Positions 48,306-60,560 of a stretch of 64,000 nucleotides of DNA are shown here, piece after piece. This stretch comes from Acanthochlamys bracteata (lineage: Eukaryota > Streptophyta > Magnoliopsida > Pandanales > Velloziaceae): the NCBI GenBank assembly GCA_019914995.1, contig CM034139.1, forward strand, positions 6,178,461-6,242,460, written 5' to 3'. Position 1 is the first letter of the stretch. Every line of letters begins with the position of its first letter. A program made the translations under genes and the position numbers. The notes beneath the pieces were generated by a model, which worked only from the letters and a program-made list of their open reading frames with translations, was not told where the DNA came from and did not search any database.

Positions 48306-49631
48306 TTACACAGAGAACTTTACTCCTTCATCGTCGGCAGAAGTTCCCTTGAATATTGCTGCTTTACCCTTCTGTTCAAGCAGTTTCAGTGCCCGCATTA
48401 GAACTCCGTGATCGATCCCAGCAAGTTCTAATCAAGGGGAAAGACCATCAGTTACTAATAAGTAGAAGAAGTTTAGCCATCTTAGTAATAAGCTAAATAC
48501 TGAAGAAGATGAACCAACCTGTGCCGCGAGATTCACCGCCCGACCTTATATCTTCAATGGTCATGACACCATCTTCCAATCCATTCTCCTTTACCTGATT
48601 GAATTTAAAATAAACCCAAAAAATCAAACAATGGTCATATCCCGGAACCTTAATCCAATTTACAATAGTGCTTACAAAGTTCATAATATAGTCTGCCCAG
48701 TCTTGAATCTTGAGCCAGAGAACTAAACACTTCTTGTGTCCTTTGTCCATCCACTCTGCACGACCTGCAAATTTAAGGCAATAGTTTCAGCCTATTGCAA
48801 TTATGCAACATGGAACTTTCAGAAGATGGAAACATAACCTAGATCAATAGTACACCCAAAGTAATAAGAATTTGAACCTTCTGATACAAGAGCATTAAGA
48901 AACACCTCTCTCGCCTCATGGCTGAGGGTTCCTGCATGTCCAACCATGAACATATTAGGTCACTGTCATATGGCATAGAAGCCTTCTGAGAGAGTCAAAT
49001 TACATATAGCCAAAAAATTATTATGCATCACATCTAAGGCTTCTGAAGGTGTCAGTACAAGATTCTAAATTCCATTGTTGAGTAAAATTGATAGGCTGAC
49101 AAGAAGGTATTAGAGTATATATAAACATTATATAAACATCTTAAAACCAAGATATGAGCATCAAGTAGAGAGTGTTACTTACTCTCAATTGATGGATTGG
49201 AGAACAATGGAAATTCTTCCTCCAGTCCAATAACAAACACCTTTTGATTTCTACAGTAATCAAGTATAAGTTCCTTCCACAACTGCACTTGTTTCTCCCG
49301 TGTTTCTCTTACTGGCTGCAAACTAGAAATACACCATAAGTTAGATCCAACAATGTATCCACTAGCTAGAAGAATGCCTTGATCTTAGCCGTTTAACAGA
49401 AAAGATGGCAGAAAGTTGAAGAAACCCCATACCCACTCTCAAGAGCCTACAGAATACACAAATTAAAAAGCACTGGTTCAAGAAAAAATGCACAATTGAA
49501 CTGCTCAAAATATTCTCACAGAGGATGCAATACTTGAGAAAGAAAGACGAGCAAGTGATCCTGAACAATTACGTGAAGTAAGGGGGGTAGTTGAAGAAAG
49601 GTGGCAGCTTAAAATCTCCGATTTTCTGCAT
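48306..49631 (-). CDS. VPS25: ESCRT-II subunit VPS25
   Basis: Coding exons are complement(48306..48427, 48519..48594, 48676..48764, 48878..48931, 49183..49322, 49573..49631): 540 nt, 179 aa, the family length. The N-terminus reads MQKIGDFKLPPFFNYPPYFT; the proline-rich part is the segment that contacts VPS22 and VPS36 in known ESCRT-II structures. Two winged-helix domains follow, with LWKELILDYC in the first and EWMDKGHKKC at the start of the second; the end FKGTSADDEGVKFSV matches plant VPS25. ESCRT-II acts at endosomes in sorting ubiquitinated membrane proteins into multivesicular bodies. The ATG at 49631 was chosen by family start. Further upstream, up to about 51300, a leader intron is likely. 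Confidence 0.93.
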
Positions 49632-51400
49632 CTGAGTCCAAACAACTCCGCACTTTAATTCTGCAGTAAAAAAGAAGAATTCAAATACAAATAGCTTTTG
49701 GTACATGTACTTAAGGGTTGCATATGCTGCAGCAGTTACATGCACAACAAGGGTGCTTATCACAGTAAATAAAGGTTAAATAACAAGATAATCAGAGTCA
49801 AAAGGAAAGAATGTTTAAGCATTCTGCTGCCAGGTGGTTTATTTTATGGATGTTATCGTGAAATTTTTCACCGAGATTACCTAGAAAAGAGCAGGAAATG
49901 AGCACTTCTCTCCATACCATATCTAAATTAAGCAGTGAAGCACTTCCATTCCAAATATCTCAGTCACTTAGACAGCGAACCACATGAGAGGAAAATTCAG
50001 TTTCCCTCTCTTACATCTATTCTCAAATAACCACCTCTCAATAGCTTCTCATGCTTCTACCATGTTTGTCCCACTTGTTCTGATTTCGCAAAGATCCCAA
50101 AAGGAAGCACAATAAATTTGCACATAATTTTTTATACAGATGAAGTAACAAAAGAAGAAAACTCAAACATTTCCATAACACTGCATTGTAGTTAGAGCAT
50201 TTGAAAAATACACAAAAAGCAGAACTAGAAAGCATATAATCCTGAGAGCATCTCATTTCATCAAGTTAGCATAGTCAGAATGGGTGTCCTAAGAGCCATG
50301 TCAACGCATTTACAAAGAGCCTAAACGAGTCATGGAAGTTTTACTTCCCACCTCAGATTTCAGCAACAACTTTAAGTTCTGGTAGCAGCGCCATGAAAAC
50401 CTCACTCTTACCTGTATCTAGGAAAAGTTTGGTTGCAAAGTAGTAAAGTGGGCTGGCTTCTTCTACATTGGCAATAGTATGCAGAAGATGGAAAGCCTCA
50501 ATAATACTAAATCCCATAGGTTTTCTGACTCTGTAGTTGTGCTTCCACTTTCTGCTCCATCATTGGCACAATCCATCCTCAGTGCTTGCATTGCCTTACG
50601 CCCTATCGCACACCTAACTGTCTCCCAGGAATAATTCAAAACCAGATTTTCACAGCAGCTTTACTGAAATGGGTCCTGGCATGTTCCCATTATCGATCTC
50701 GTTAACACATAGGTCACAAAATATGTCGGTAACAGTTCTATCCCATACTGCCTTATTTTTGAAATCACTATATAATCCCCTGTATTCTATTAACAAAGCT
50801 TCATCTATATCAACCAAACCAGTAAACTAAAACTCATTCTAAGCATTCTGCCTATAATCCCAAATGAAGCAAGCACTCAAAACCAGAGCAATGTATATAT
50901 ACTACAGAAAACGTACTACAACCAGTTTAAAATAGAAAACAAAACAAACCTATGGTCATGGAATCCAAATAAACAAAAACCTCGATTGTGATTCAGAAAA
51001 TGGAAAAGCCACTAAAATCGAAGAAATCCAGCAATATAAAGTTAGTACTGCCAGAAATATCTAACAGTTGTTTCGCCAACATTCCGCGTGAAGAAAAAAT
51101 GTAACGCGTAACCTTTTAGATAGATAGAAATTGAAGAACCGAAGCTAGAACGACGGATGGAATTGTACTCTACAGACAACCGCAGGGGCATTTAAGTCCA
51201 ATAAATTTCTGATGAAGCTCACCGAGACGACGAGAGGAAGACAAGGGCGATGGCGAGTAGGCAGTGGTACGGCGAGATTGGTGGTGGTCTAATTGTGGCA
51301 ACCACATCTCAGTACTGCAATCAGAATCAAATCAAAATTTGGAAAAGGAGAAAAAATCTGCAGAGCAGAAAATCGCGACTCACTGAGTTAAAAAATAAGA
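49632..51400 (-). other. Probable VPS25 leader intron, noncoding exon and promoter
   Basis: No coding exon is visible. The frame upstream of the VPS25 ATG is interrupted just before the start, and a more mixed-composition stretch at about 51180-51320 could be a noncoding first exon and promoter. The rest resembles intron. Confidence 0.35.
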
Positions 51401-53960
51401 ATGTAAATTTATTTTAAAAAATAAATTATAGATAAAGTTAGTTTTTATGCCTGAATGATTTTTTGAAAATATTTTTAAAATAAAATTTATATTTTATATT
51501 TCAATATTTTAAAAAATAGACTGAATATGAAAAAAATATTTTGTCTCGAAAAATATAAAATAAAAGGATTAAAGTGAAAGTAAAAATCTATTTTAATTAA
51601 AATTTTGAATTCCTTTATAGTATAAAATATATAAATTTATCAGCCTTTAAATTTAATAAAAAAATTGAAATCTGAAAAATTGAAACACGAACGGTGTACT
51701 TGGATTGAAAATAAAGTAAAGAATAATGAGTTAATGAACGAATTATTCTTCATTAAATAAAAATTATTTCTATTTTTCATGTAAAACACGAATAATTTAT
51801 TATTATTTATTTATTATTTTTTATTCAAATATATCGTTAAAGTGAAAAACTAAGCCAGTGAATGGTTTGGGCTTCACTAAAGACCCCAAAAACTCCAGTT
51901 AAATTTTGGGCCCACAAAGCCCAACTAAATTTGTAGTTATCGAATTTCTTTCTTTGATTAGACGGGCCCCGAGAACTGAGAAGCGTGCGCATGCACTCGT
52001 CGCAGCTCGCCGGATAATTGGCGACGGTGACGACGAATATGAACGGAGAAATTCAGACATCGCCGGCGGAGTGGGGCTGGCGGAGTAGCAGAAAGTTCAG
52101 ACTCCAGTTTAGTTGGCGGCGATGTTGAAGTCATTGAGGAGAGCTTCGTTAGTAGGGTGATTATGTTGATGTGCACAATGATCCTACCTCTCAAAAGCTT
52201 CTATCAAAGCAAGGTTTCGATTTTTTGTTTTGTTTTGTTCATGCTCTGGATCTCTTTCATTGATTGAATCTCAGCAAAAATTTTGGTTTTTATATATTTT
52301 TTTGTTAAACTATTTGTTGACGTTGTTTGTTGACATTCAATTGCTTTTATGATTTTGGGTTTCTTTCTAATCCGAGAATGTTAATTAGAATTTGAGAGTC
52401 TTCTTTTCGCATTTAGAAGGCGTGATGCACTAATGGTTACAGGCAGTTGAGCATCTGCATTGTGGTACAGCAGCTAAAGATTATTAATTGGTTTTCCCGA
52501 AGATTCTTGATCTTACTACTGGTAGTTGACACATGTTAGTTTGCTTTGCATGTAATTCTATGAATTTCTTGAAATTCCGCGTACTCTACAGTTATTAGTT
52601 TAAAATTCTAGCGTGTATGGTGTCTTCAAAGTAATGGCTGATGGAAGAGAAACGATGACATTATTAACCAATTTAATCCCATTCGTCAGTTATGCATGCT
52701 ATGGATATCATTATGCTCTCAAATAGTGAGAACATAAGCATGTTTTTAGTTAGTGGCTTGTTTTGCAGGTGGTTCCTTTGATTCTGAAAGCTTTTTTGGA
52801 GCGTTCCTAACAAAATTAGTGATATTAGTTTCTCTCAATACTTATGAGAAAGGATGCAAAACTCACTCTTAAACTTGATTATATCATCAGCTACAATATT
52901 ATTATGTTCCCATCTTGCTGCTAGTATCCTAGCAGACAAACTTTGCATAACCGTTGACGTTACCTTGTTGACTTCTACGCAGGGGATATCAAGACAAGGA
53001 CTTTCGAAGAAGGAAGAGAGTTCATGATTCACGGAATCGGCTGTATTTTCTTTAGAGACAAAAGGCATAACTTATTTTATGATTAAAAATCTTATAAGAT
53101 TGTGCTAGCTCAGCTAGTCATACGTAGCTTGGTAAGTTCCTCTTTAATGGAATTCACCAATTTCGTGATACGTAGTTGTCTACACTTAATCTAATCGATG
53201 CTCTATAGCAGATGTAAACTATGTGGAAGATAGCGCTGGTAAGATGTTACAGTTGGGATTCTCCCAAAATTTTCTTCTTCAGGTTGTTGTTAAAAGGATG
53301 ACTGATCTCTTCTCTTTCCAGATTAAGAAATGTATTAGTGCAAGTAGTTCTTGGTCAGACCAAAATTATTGCACACATGCAATGCTTGAAGCCGGTTATT
53401 TCTTCAGGATGTGTTTCTGTATATGCAACTATAAGGTCTTCTGATATGTCTCATAGTGAATATGCCAATAGCCACTATAGTCTCCCCTTGTAGAAGCCGT
53501 TTAGATGAAGACCTGCATAGTTGCTTTTTTCTTGTGGAATTTCGTTAGTTTAAATCCCAAATATATTTTATGATTGACTTGCTACCTGAGCAGATTACTT
53601 GTTTTGAGCTGATGATGAATGGTATTGCCTCTCATTTTCATAGCTGTTGCAATTTCAACCAAAAAACTGGGTTGCAGCAAATCCACGAAGCTCGTTCTTG
53701 ATTGACCTAACTTGATAGATTGTCATGGATTTAGCAGCAAAGTGGTCATCTGAAATTCTCTTGTTCTTTTTGCTGTAAGCCTGTAGCATTTACCATTTGG
53801 CAAAATAGTCTATCCTCTTGTCAACTGATTCTCAACTTACTAAATTAAAATTGAGTGAGACTTTATTGCTTTTTATTGTATATTCTGGATGGTTTTATCT
53901 GAAAGAAGATGATGTTCCTGTTACACTCAAATTCAAACAATTCAATTTACATACAGAAGA
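51400..53960. other. Spacer with two unexplained open segments
   Basis: 51400-51840 is AT rich. The stretch 51950-52215 is the least AT-rich part of the spacer, with an open plus-strand segment (ERRNSDIAGGVGLAE) that stops soon after and ends near a donor-like AAG-GTTTCG; it could be a gene relic or a noncoding first exon. The minus strand of 53068-52835 is open for 78 codons (starting ATG, with SVNHELSSFFESPCLDIPC). I recognise neither. The remainder shows nothing. Confidence 0.35.
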
Positions 53961-54117
53961 AAAAGGCACAAAACTTGAAATGCTACTGAAACACCTCTGT
54001 GCTCCCTTATAATAGCTTTCCAAGATGCAATCTAAAGTGGATCACATCAAAAACAATTCAGAAAGATTTTCTACATGCTGAATAAGTAGACACGGTTATG
54101 CAGACCGAGTTCTGAAC

Positions 54118-55950
54118 TCAAAAGCCGTGAAGATGATCAGGAGGATCACTGCAATAGCTGGAAGGAACAATGGATAGATCCAACCTTCCAGTCCATTCTT
54201 CACCTGGTTTCAAGGTAATTGGTTTCTCAATTGCAGCTCCATCCACGCAAAGCATTTGTTTGTACTCCTCATCGCCTAAATCCACCATTAGCTTGGATTT
54301 CTTCTCCCATGGATTCCAGACCACTGGCAAACATGATGTAAGCCTTACTAGAACAACTTACAAAATGTAACAACACAGTGCAGGTTTGTAGTAGGAACAT
54401 ACCTACATCTGGCAGACCTTCCTTTCTGATTACATAGGTTCGCTTCTTTTCATGGTCAAGAGCAGCAACAACATTCGGAGATCCTAGATAAACTCGATCA
54501 ACCTGCAAAGTGAGAAGTATAGTGATTTCGTAATGCTGAGAGCTGCTATGACAACAATTCTGTGACTCAAGAAGATAGGCTCTGCTACAGGATTTAAACA
54601 GATTTACCTCAGACTCAAATGTAATGGCGTCCCCTTGCTCAGTAAATCTTTCACGTTGGAAAAGGTTGTCCAAATAATCAAGGGTCTCCAGACCCTCTAT
54701 CCTTACCTCGCTGTACAATAATTGTAATTTTACTATAACATAGACCACAAGCACTTTTGTAGCATTTTAGTCTGATTTATAAAATAATCTCTACCTGATG
54801 TCAGAAACAGAAAGATACGTATGATAAGCGAATGAGAAACTGAATGGCTTCGCATCAATGTTCCTTATTCGTGATATCAATGTAAGATCTCCATCCATTC
54901 CCAGAGAAACTCTGAGGCGAAATTCAAAACTGTAACACCATCAATGATTCATCAGAAGGGAAAATTTGACAATTCCTTTCATCTAATAACACTTCAGCTT
55001 ACTAAGTTCCATCAGCTAAGTTTGGGAACGAATTAAAACAAAATCACAGTAATGGTCAATGCTTATCAAAGAGAAGAGATACCAGTGAGGCCAGCACTTT
55101 AAATCATCATCAGATGGCTTGAGCAGAAGATCAACAGTAGCTTTGCCAATGGCATCATGGGAATGCAAGGGTGGAGGGTTGTTGTCGATAGTCCAAATTT
55201 TGTTCCTTGCAAATCCATGTTGTTCAAGGTACCCACAGTTCCCAAACTTCAAGAGAACATGAAAAACAATCTAAGGTGCTGCAACATAAAGTACGCAAAA
55301 AGAAATTCCAGTGCTGGTATACCTGAGGAAAGCAGATTGGAATACCTCCTCTCATTGCTTTAGGTGGCTTAAAGATTGCCTAAAAATTGCAATTAAAGAG
55401 CAGGTGAGAACTGACATACCATGTCTTTTGAGGCATAGAATTCTCAGGTGTACCTTACTTTATGTATATCAGTGAAATATAGTCAAATAAAAAATTAATA
55501 GGATAAGACACTGAAATGGGATTACTCATAGAAGGTGTTACTTTGCATCAGAGCCAAATCAAGAATGAAACACTGTCATGCTACTGCAAATGCACCTTGC
55601 TGCTAGTGAAGAGCAGTTCTTCACCACGCTCATTCCTCCATGAAATAACCTGACCTCCATGCAAACTAACCTGAAAGTCCTCCAAGAATAAACACAATCA
55701 CCTATTATATTACACAAAAACTTCTGACGTCTTCACATAAGCAAAGAGTTGAGAACTGATTATTACAAACTAGAATTCGTTACATCCGCATGAAGATAAA
55801 CACAATAGGATACAAGAGAGAGGATCTCACCCGAGCTGAAGCACCTTTAGGGACTCGAAGCACAACTTGTTCAATACCATTCCAGTCTTTTGTGAGCTCA
55901 AACTCCGAGCGCTTATCCCAAGCTGCAGCAGGGTGACCCATATTGAACAT
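54118..55950 (-). CDS. Putative glucose-6-phosphate 1-epimerase (aldose-epimerase-like)
   Basis: Eight coding exons: complement(54118..54323, 54403..54502, 54608..54710, 54795..54929, 55083..55246, 55323..55379, 55596..55670, 55831..55950), 960 nt, 319 aa. A second in-frame ATG at 55941 (MGHPAAAW) gives 316 aa and may be the true start. The protein has the family landmarks SLHGGQVISW, GGIPICFPQFG, HGFAR (probable active-site His region), FSFAYHTYLSV (second His) and VVWNPWEKK. The family interconverts alpha and beta anomers of hexose 6-phosphates and includes plant proteins first named apospory-associated protein C. No signal peptide is visible, so a cytosolic location is likely. It lies divergently from the UBA-like gene; a G-box at 57262-57267 sits in the shared spacer. 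Confidence 0.92.
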
Positions 55951-57530
55951 GCACTAAACTTTCCCAAACCAAAACTCGCACTTGGTGAAATAACTGAGCT
56001 TCTACTACTTCTATATAGACCAAATTACAGTAGTCACTACTCTAACAGCTGGAGAAAGAAACAACCAGCCCGTTTCTTTTCTTGGCTCTCAAGGCCTGTA
56101 TCTCGTGATTCAATCCCAAAAGCATACCTACCAATCTAAAGTTTTTCCGTTTTTTGGTTTCAAGAACTCACAGCATTTGCTTAAACCGCTCGTGTTGTGC
56201 AAGTGCTGCTGAAAGAAAGAAAAAAAGAAACTGTTGTGCTCCACAAGATCAGAAAAACTAACTATCCAGAAAGCAAGAAAAGGACTTTCAGTTTTAACAC
56301 TAACAACAAAGCAGTACAAAACAATTTAAACTTGCCGAAAGGCCAAAACTTTGAATACGCACTCAACCACTCTTCTGGGTTGAAATTCTAGTTCATGAAA
56401 CCTCTCTCAGTTCTCAAAAGCAGATCAAACTCTTGAAGCTAGTTTTGAAGGGGGGAAACAGAATTTCTAACTTTTTCCAGAATAAATCCAAACAAAATTG
56501 CTGTAAAATGGAAATGGTCAGAGCGATTAGTTAGAAACAATGTAAACGGAAGGAAAGCTTCAAGCTTGTGAGTGAAGAACTAAAAGAAGCTTGAGAAATT
56601 TGATAGCTCTCGCCACATCACTCACACTAGGCACATTGACTGAGATTGATTGCTAAACTTTTGGGAAAACCATGACCCATCAGTGATAATCTTGAATCTT
56701 AATTCCTTGAACCTAAAAACAGCAAAAAGCAATCTGTCAGAGAGTATCCAAAGATGGATAATTAATTAATTAGCTAACAACTTCTAAAGTTCTTACTTTT
56801 AAGCTAAACATAAACCTAGATTAATGCTTTTTTTCTTCAAAGTTAGAAAGCTAGATTCATGATTTATTTAGGCATCTATTAACATTTTCTTTTCTTCTTT
56901 CCTTTCTCTCTAATGCACTCATCCAGAGTTCAGACCTTCAAGAAAAGAAGGAAAACAATAATAAAAAAAGCTGTAAACTTTTACCACATTGCCATGAAAA
57001 CAAGTTAGCCCAGTTGCTGAAAATCAAAGATAGATAAAATTTTTCATAAATCTTGAAAATAGGAAAAACAAAACCGAAAATATTGAAAGATTCTATTTGG
57101 AAGACAAGAACAACGTGATCAAATGAAAACCAAAAACAAAAGGTGACATTTTTATTTTCAACTATCTCTGTATAGTTCTGATCATTTCTTTTTATAATGG
57201 GAAAAGTACTGATTTAACGTGAACCGAGAAAGAGAACGCGCTTAGTGATAAATGAAGAAGTCACGTGCGTTTGGGACTGGATCCGTACGGTGGGCCGTGC
57301 TTGTATTCTAACGGGCTTTATATGATTCGAGGCCCGTTGGGAAATTGTAAAATAAACCTTCAAATTGTGAACTAGTTGAAAATAAACCATACAGAAACAA
57401 TATTTGATTTCTTACCCTTGTTAAATTACAAATTTTCATTTCGCCCAAAACAAACTCTGAAAAACTCGAGAAAGATTACGCCAAATTTGTTCTTCTTTGA
57501 TTGATCGATCGATCAGTAGAGAAGCTACCG
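55951..57530. promoter_or_regulatory. Shared upstream region between the epimerase-like and UBA-like genes
   Basis: This region separates two divergent genes. The left two thirds probably carries leader sequence and introns of the minus-strand epimerase-like gene. A G-box CACGTG lies at 57262-57267, followed by GGCCC elements near 57293 and 57331. I see no coding exon. Confidence 0.4.
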
Positions 57531-59903
57531 ATGGATTACGGCGAAATGTGGTCACGCTCGTATCGCTGCGGTGGCGGTGGTGGATGTGGTGGTGGCGCGT
57601 TCTATCCCATCGTCGGACAGCCTGGTCCTCCACAGACTGCACACCCTACTCACCATCTCAACTCCAGCGCTCCTTCTCGTAAGCTCTTGTGCTCTAACTT
57701 TCTTCTTACTCAGATCTCTTCTGTGGATTAGTTTTGTGAATATGTAAGAAACTAACCAAATATTGCTAGGAAACTTTCTGTTCAATGTTTAACGCAAAGT
57801 ATTGAAAATAACTGAAAGAAATCAATTTGCTTGTGTTTGAAGGTAAACATATTGAATATTTGGTAGCTTAGTAATGATGATTTTGTAATTTAGATTGCTG
57901 TAAGGTTGTTTTAGGCGGAAGTAGAGGAGTTTTATATTCGAAAGTCTCTAAGATTATTATTGTCGTTGGGCATAGATCAATGAGTTTTGTTTTGGTTGTT
58001 AATGCAATTAATGTAACTGTTTGCAGCCAGCGTCGGCATCAGAGTTGCTATAAAACCAGAATATCGTGTATCTCCTTCTGTAAGTATGCATTTCAGTTAG
58101 CCTTTTTCTTTAATTCGATACATGCTTTAATATGATCTTCTGTTGGTATCATATACTTGAAACTATGCTATTGGGTTTCTTAGGTTTACAGCTTTTAGTA
58201 ATATTTTCTTACTGATGGTTCTGCAGATTTATTTCCCTTTAGGCTTTGTCTAAAAGAAAGAAGTGGTTGTGACTTCCCTGTGGGTTAAATAAGTGCCAAT
58301 CTTGTTTCTTCTGACGTTGACAACCCTTATGAAATTATTCTTTCCTTTATATCAAAAGAAAAAGGAAAGAATTCTCCATTGCTACCAACTGTCAATACAT
58401 GTTGTTTAGTTTGCTGTGAGTTTCTGAAAGAGCGATCGTCTTAACAAAATTTTATTAGAATGGTTTTAGACATGTAAACTCTGCTAGGTAATGAAGCATC
58501 TCACTTCATTGCTTGCATAAATGATTGATCCTGTATGTGTTGGTTCTGGATTGGTCACAAAGTAGATTACATATGCTTGTGGACTATTTTACATGGAACT
58601 GAAGTAAAGGCATACTGTTGCAGATGAGTCATAGCTAAATTGGCATTTTTATGGGATTGCATCAAGGTAGCTTGTTGTAAGTGTTTCAGTAAGTCGAGCT
58701 CACATGAAATATTCAACGCCTTTTCTAATTTGAAATGCTAAATCGCAAGCTTTTTCTAGAAAGGATTTATCTTAATGGTTGTCTCTGTCTCAGCCTCCAT
58801 TAGCACCACAATTACCGGATATTCCATGGAGGACATTCCAGTTTGACTTCGAGTTTGAAAAAGGATACTGGCTGATGCAGAGAAGGAAAGCCAGAATTGG
58901 AACAAAATCGCTTTTGAGAGCCAGTGTCCAAAACCTTTGGCTTCTCTAGCTTCATCTTCATCCTCCCAAATGGTACAGTGTTTTCAAGAATTCAAATCAT
59001 GCTATTTTATAGCAAAGTACTCTAAACGTAGCTGTCTGCATCATAAATTGGGAACAGTCTACCCGTTTTTCAGTATGTTCGGTGTAGTAAAGACCGCATG
59101 ACTGTATCAGCTAGTCTCTATTAGATATGAGGTTCCAGCAAGTTTGAGCTACCTTGACAGTATGTTTTTGCTTAACTTTTCTAGCTAGTGTCTAATCCCA
59201 AATGCAACAGGCTTGCTTGTTGAAGTATAATAGCTTGAAGGTTTTTATCCCACCCAGAAATAATAAATAAATAAACGGAGCCCCTTGAATATTCCCATGG
59301 TGGCTCAACCATCTATCATGGTCATCAACACTTTCCTTGCTTTCTGGTTCTACATTGTTCAATAGGACCCTACCCTACTACTACGCAACTAGCGATATTT
59401 TTAGTATAACTCTTCCGATGCATGTCCATGTAATGTTTCAGTTATGGCTGCTATCTAGATGGAGTCTGATTGCTGCATTTACTTAATCTTAACTGGGAAC
59501 CATATGTTGTATGTTTATTTTGCTCTTGGAGTTCCACTTGTAAGAAGTATACCCGTATACAGAAAACTTCCATGGGGGATCCAATAGTGGAGAAATATGT
59601 TGCCTCAGTGCTTAGCCGTGAATCTGTTCCTCTTGCTGTTCAGAACTCCGGAGATAACCCTGCAAAGGTATATCATATATGTGGTGTTTGTTTCCCTTTG
59701 CCACCAACGAGGCAATTAGTGTACTTCTTTTAAAGTTTAATCACACAGGTATCTCTAATCTCTCACAGGTTAGAGAATTTGTAAACGGTTATAACCTTCT
59801 TCTAGAAATGGGATTCTCATAAAAAACTGTTGCAGAAGCTTTGGGCATGTACGATAACGATACCGACAAGGCCTTGGCTTATCTTCTCAACAATTCATCG
59901 TGA
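57531..59903 (+). pseudogene. UBA-like-domain gene with a 1-bp frameshift and a premature stop
   Basis: Five exons, 57531..57678, 58027..58079, 58794..58972, 59563..59667 and 59769..59903, have good splice sites. The protein belongs to a plant family with VGIRVAIKPEYRV, WRTFQFDFEFE and a C-terminal UBA-like domain (VREFVNGYNLLLEMGFS, then YDNDTDKALAYLLNNSS). Two lesions are seen. Exon 3 is 179 nt where phase requires 180: after FEFEK, within the A-run at 58858-58863, the frame must shift by one to read ILADAEKESQNWNKIAFES. In exon 5 the UBA helix is cut by TAA at 59820-59822, 27 sense codons before the natural stop. Everything else is intact, so loss is recent, or the lesions are sequence errors. 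The start at 57531 (MDYGEMW) follows homologues. Confidence 0.75.
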
Positions 59904-60560
59904 TTTATTACCATTGTAGTTTTCTTGCCAGGGACAGTATATCATTTTACTTGTGTATATTCTCTCTGTATGCGATAATTGTAATCATTGAAGACATGTT
60001 TGGCATTGTGGTTTGAGATACTTCTTTTTTACATTTGAGCTTCTTAATTTTTAATTAAATTTTTATACTTCTTAAAATTAAAAATTTTTTATATTGTATA
60101 ATTAATTTTTTAATGTTTTTTAGATAGTAAATAAATTTTTAGTAAAAATATTTTTTATAAGCAATTCAAAAACCCACTAGTTCACTAAGAAAGACCCTGT
60201 TGTCCTCGGACAGATCTTGATCGGTTGCCAGTTGCTTGTGCTTGTATAGATGTACAGATTCTTCCAGAGCATATGATGAATTCCTGTAGAGCTGATTTCT
60301 GAGTGTGAATAATTCGCAGGAAGGTTATCAATCGGATGATGACACGTGTAATCATGTGACTGCTAATTAACAGCAACCAAATATTTTACTTGTACGCGCC
60401 TGGTGGATCAATGAATCGGAGTTAGTTATAAACTTGGACGCAAACAAGAATCAATTTCAGTTCAATCATTCACAGTTGCTTCTGTTTCTCATTCTCTGTC
60501 TGGAATTGTGATCTTGTTTGATTTTGGGTTAGTTCTCTAGGAGAGGAAGAATCAAAGAAT
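59904..60560. other. Spacer and V-ATPase E promoter
   Basis: A short AT-rich block (60010-60160) is followed by mixed sequence leading to the plus-strand leader of the V-ATPase subunit gene at about 60440-60560. No gene is visible. Confidence 0.5.

Noticed and set aside
47889..48401. 170-codon plus-strand ORF
   Set aside because: It opens without ATG, overlaps the last VPS25 exon in antisense, has unlikely composition and matches nothing.
54118..55950. Classical galactose mutarotase
   Set aside because: The motifs (GGIPICFPQFG, FSFAYHTYL, VVWNPWEKK) fit the hexose-6-phosphate epimerase branch better than galactose mutarotases.
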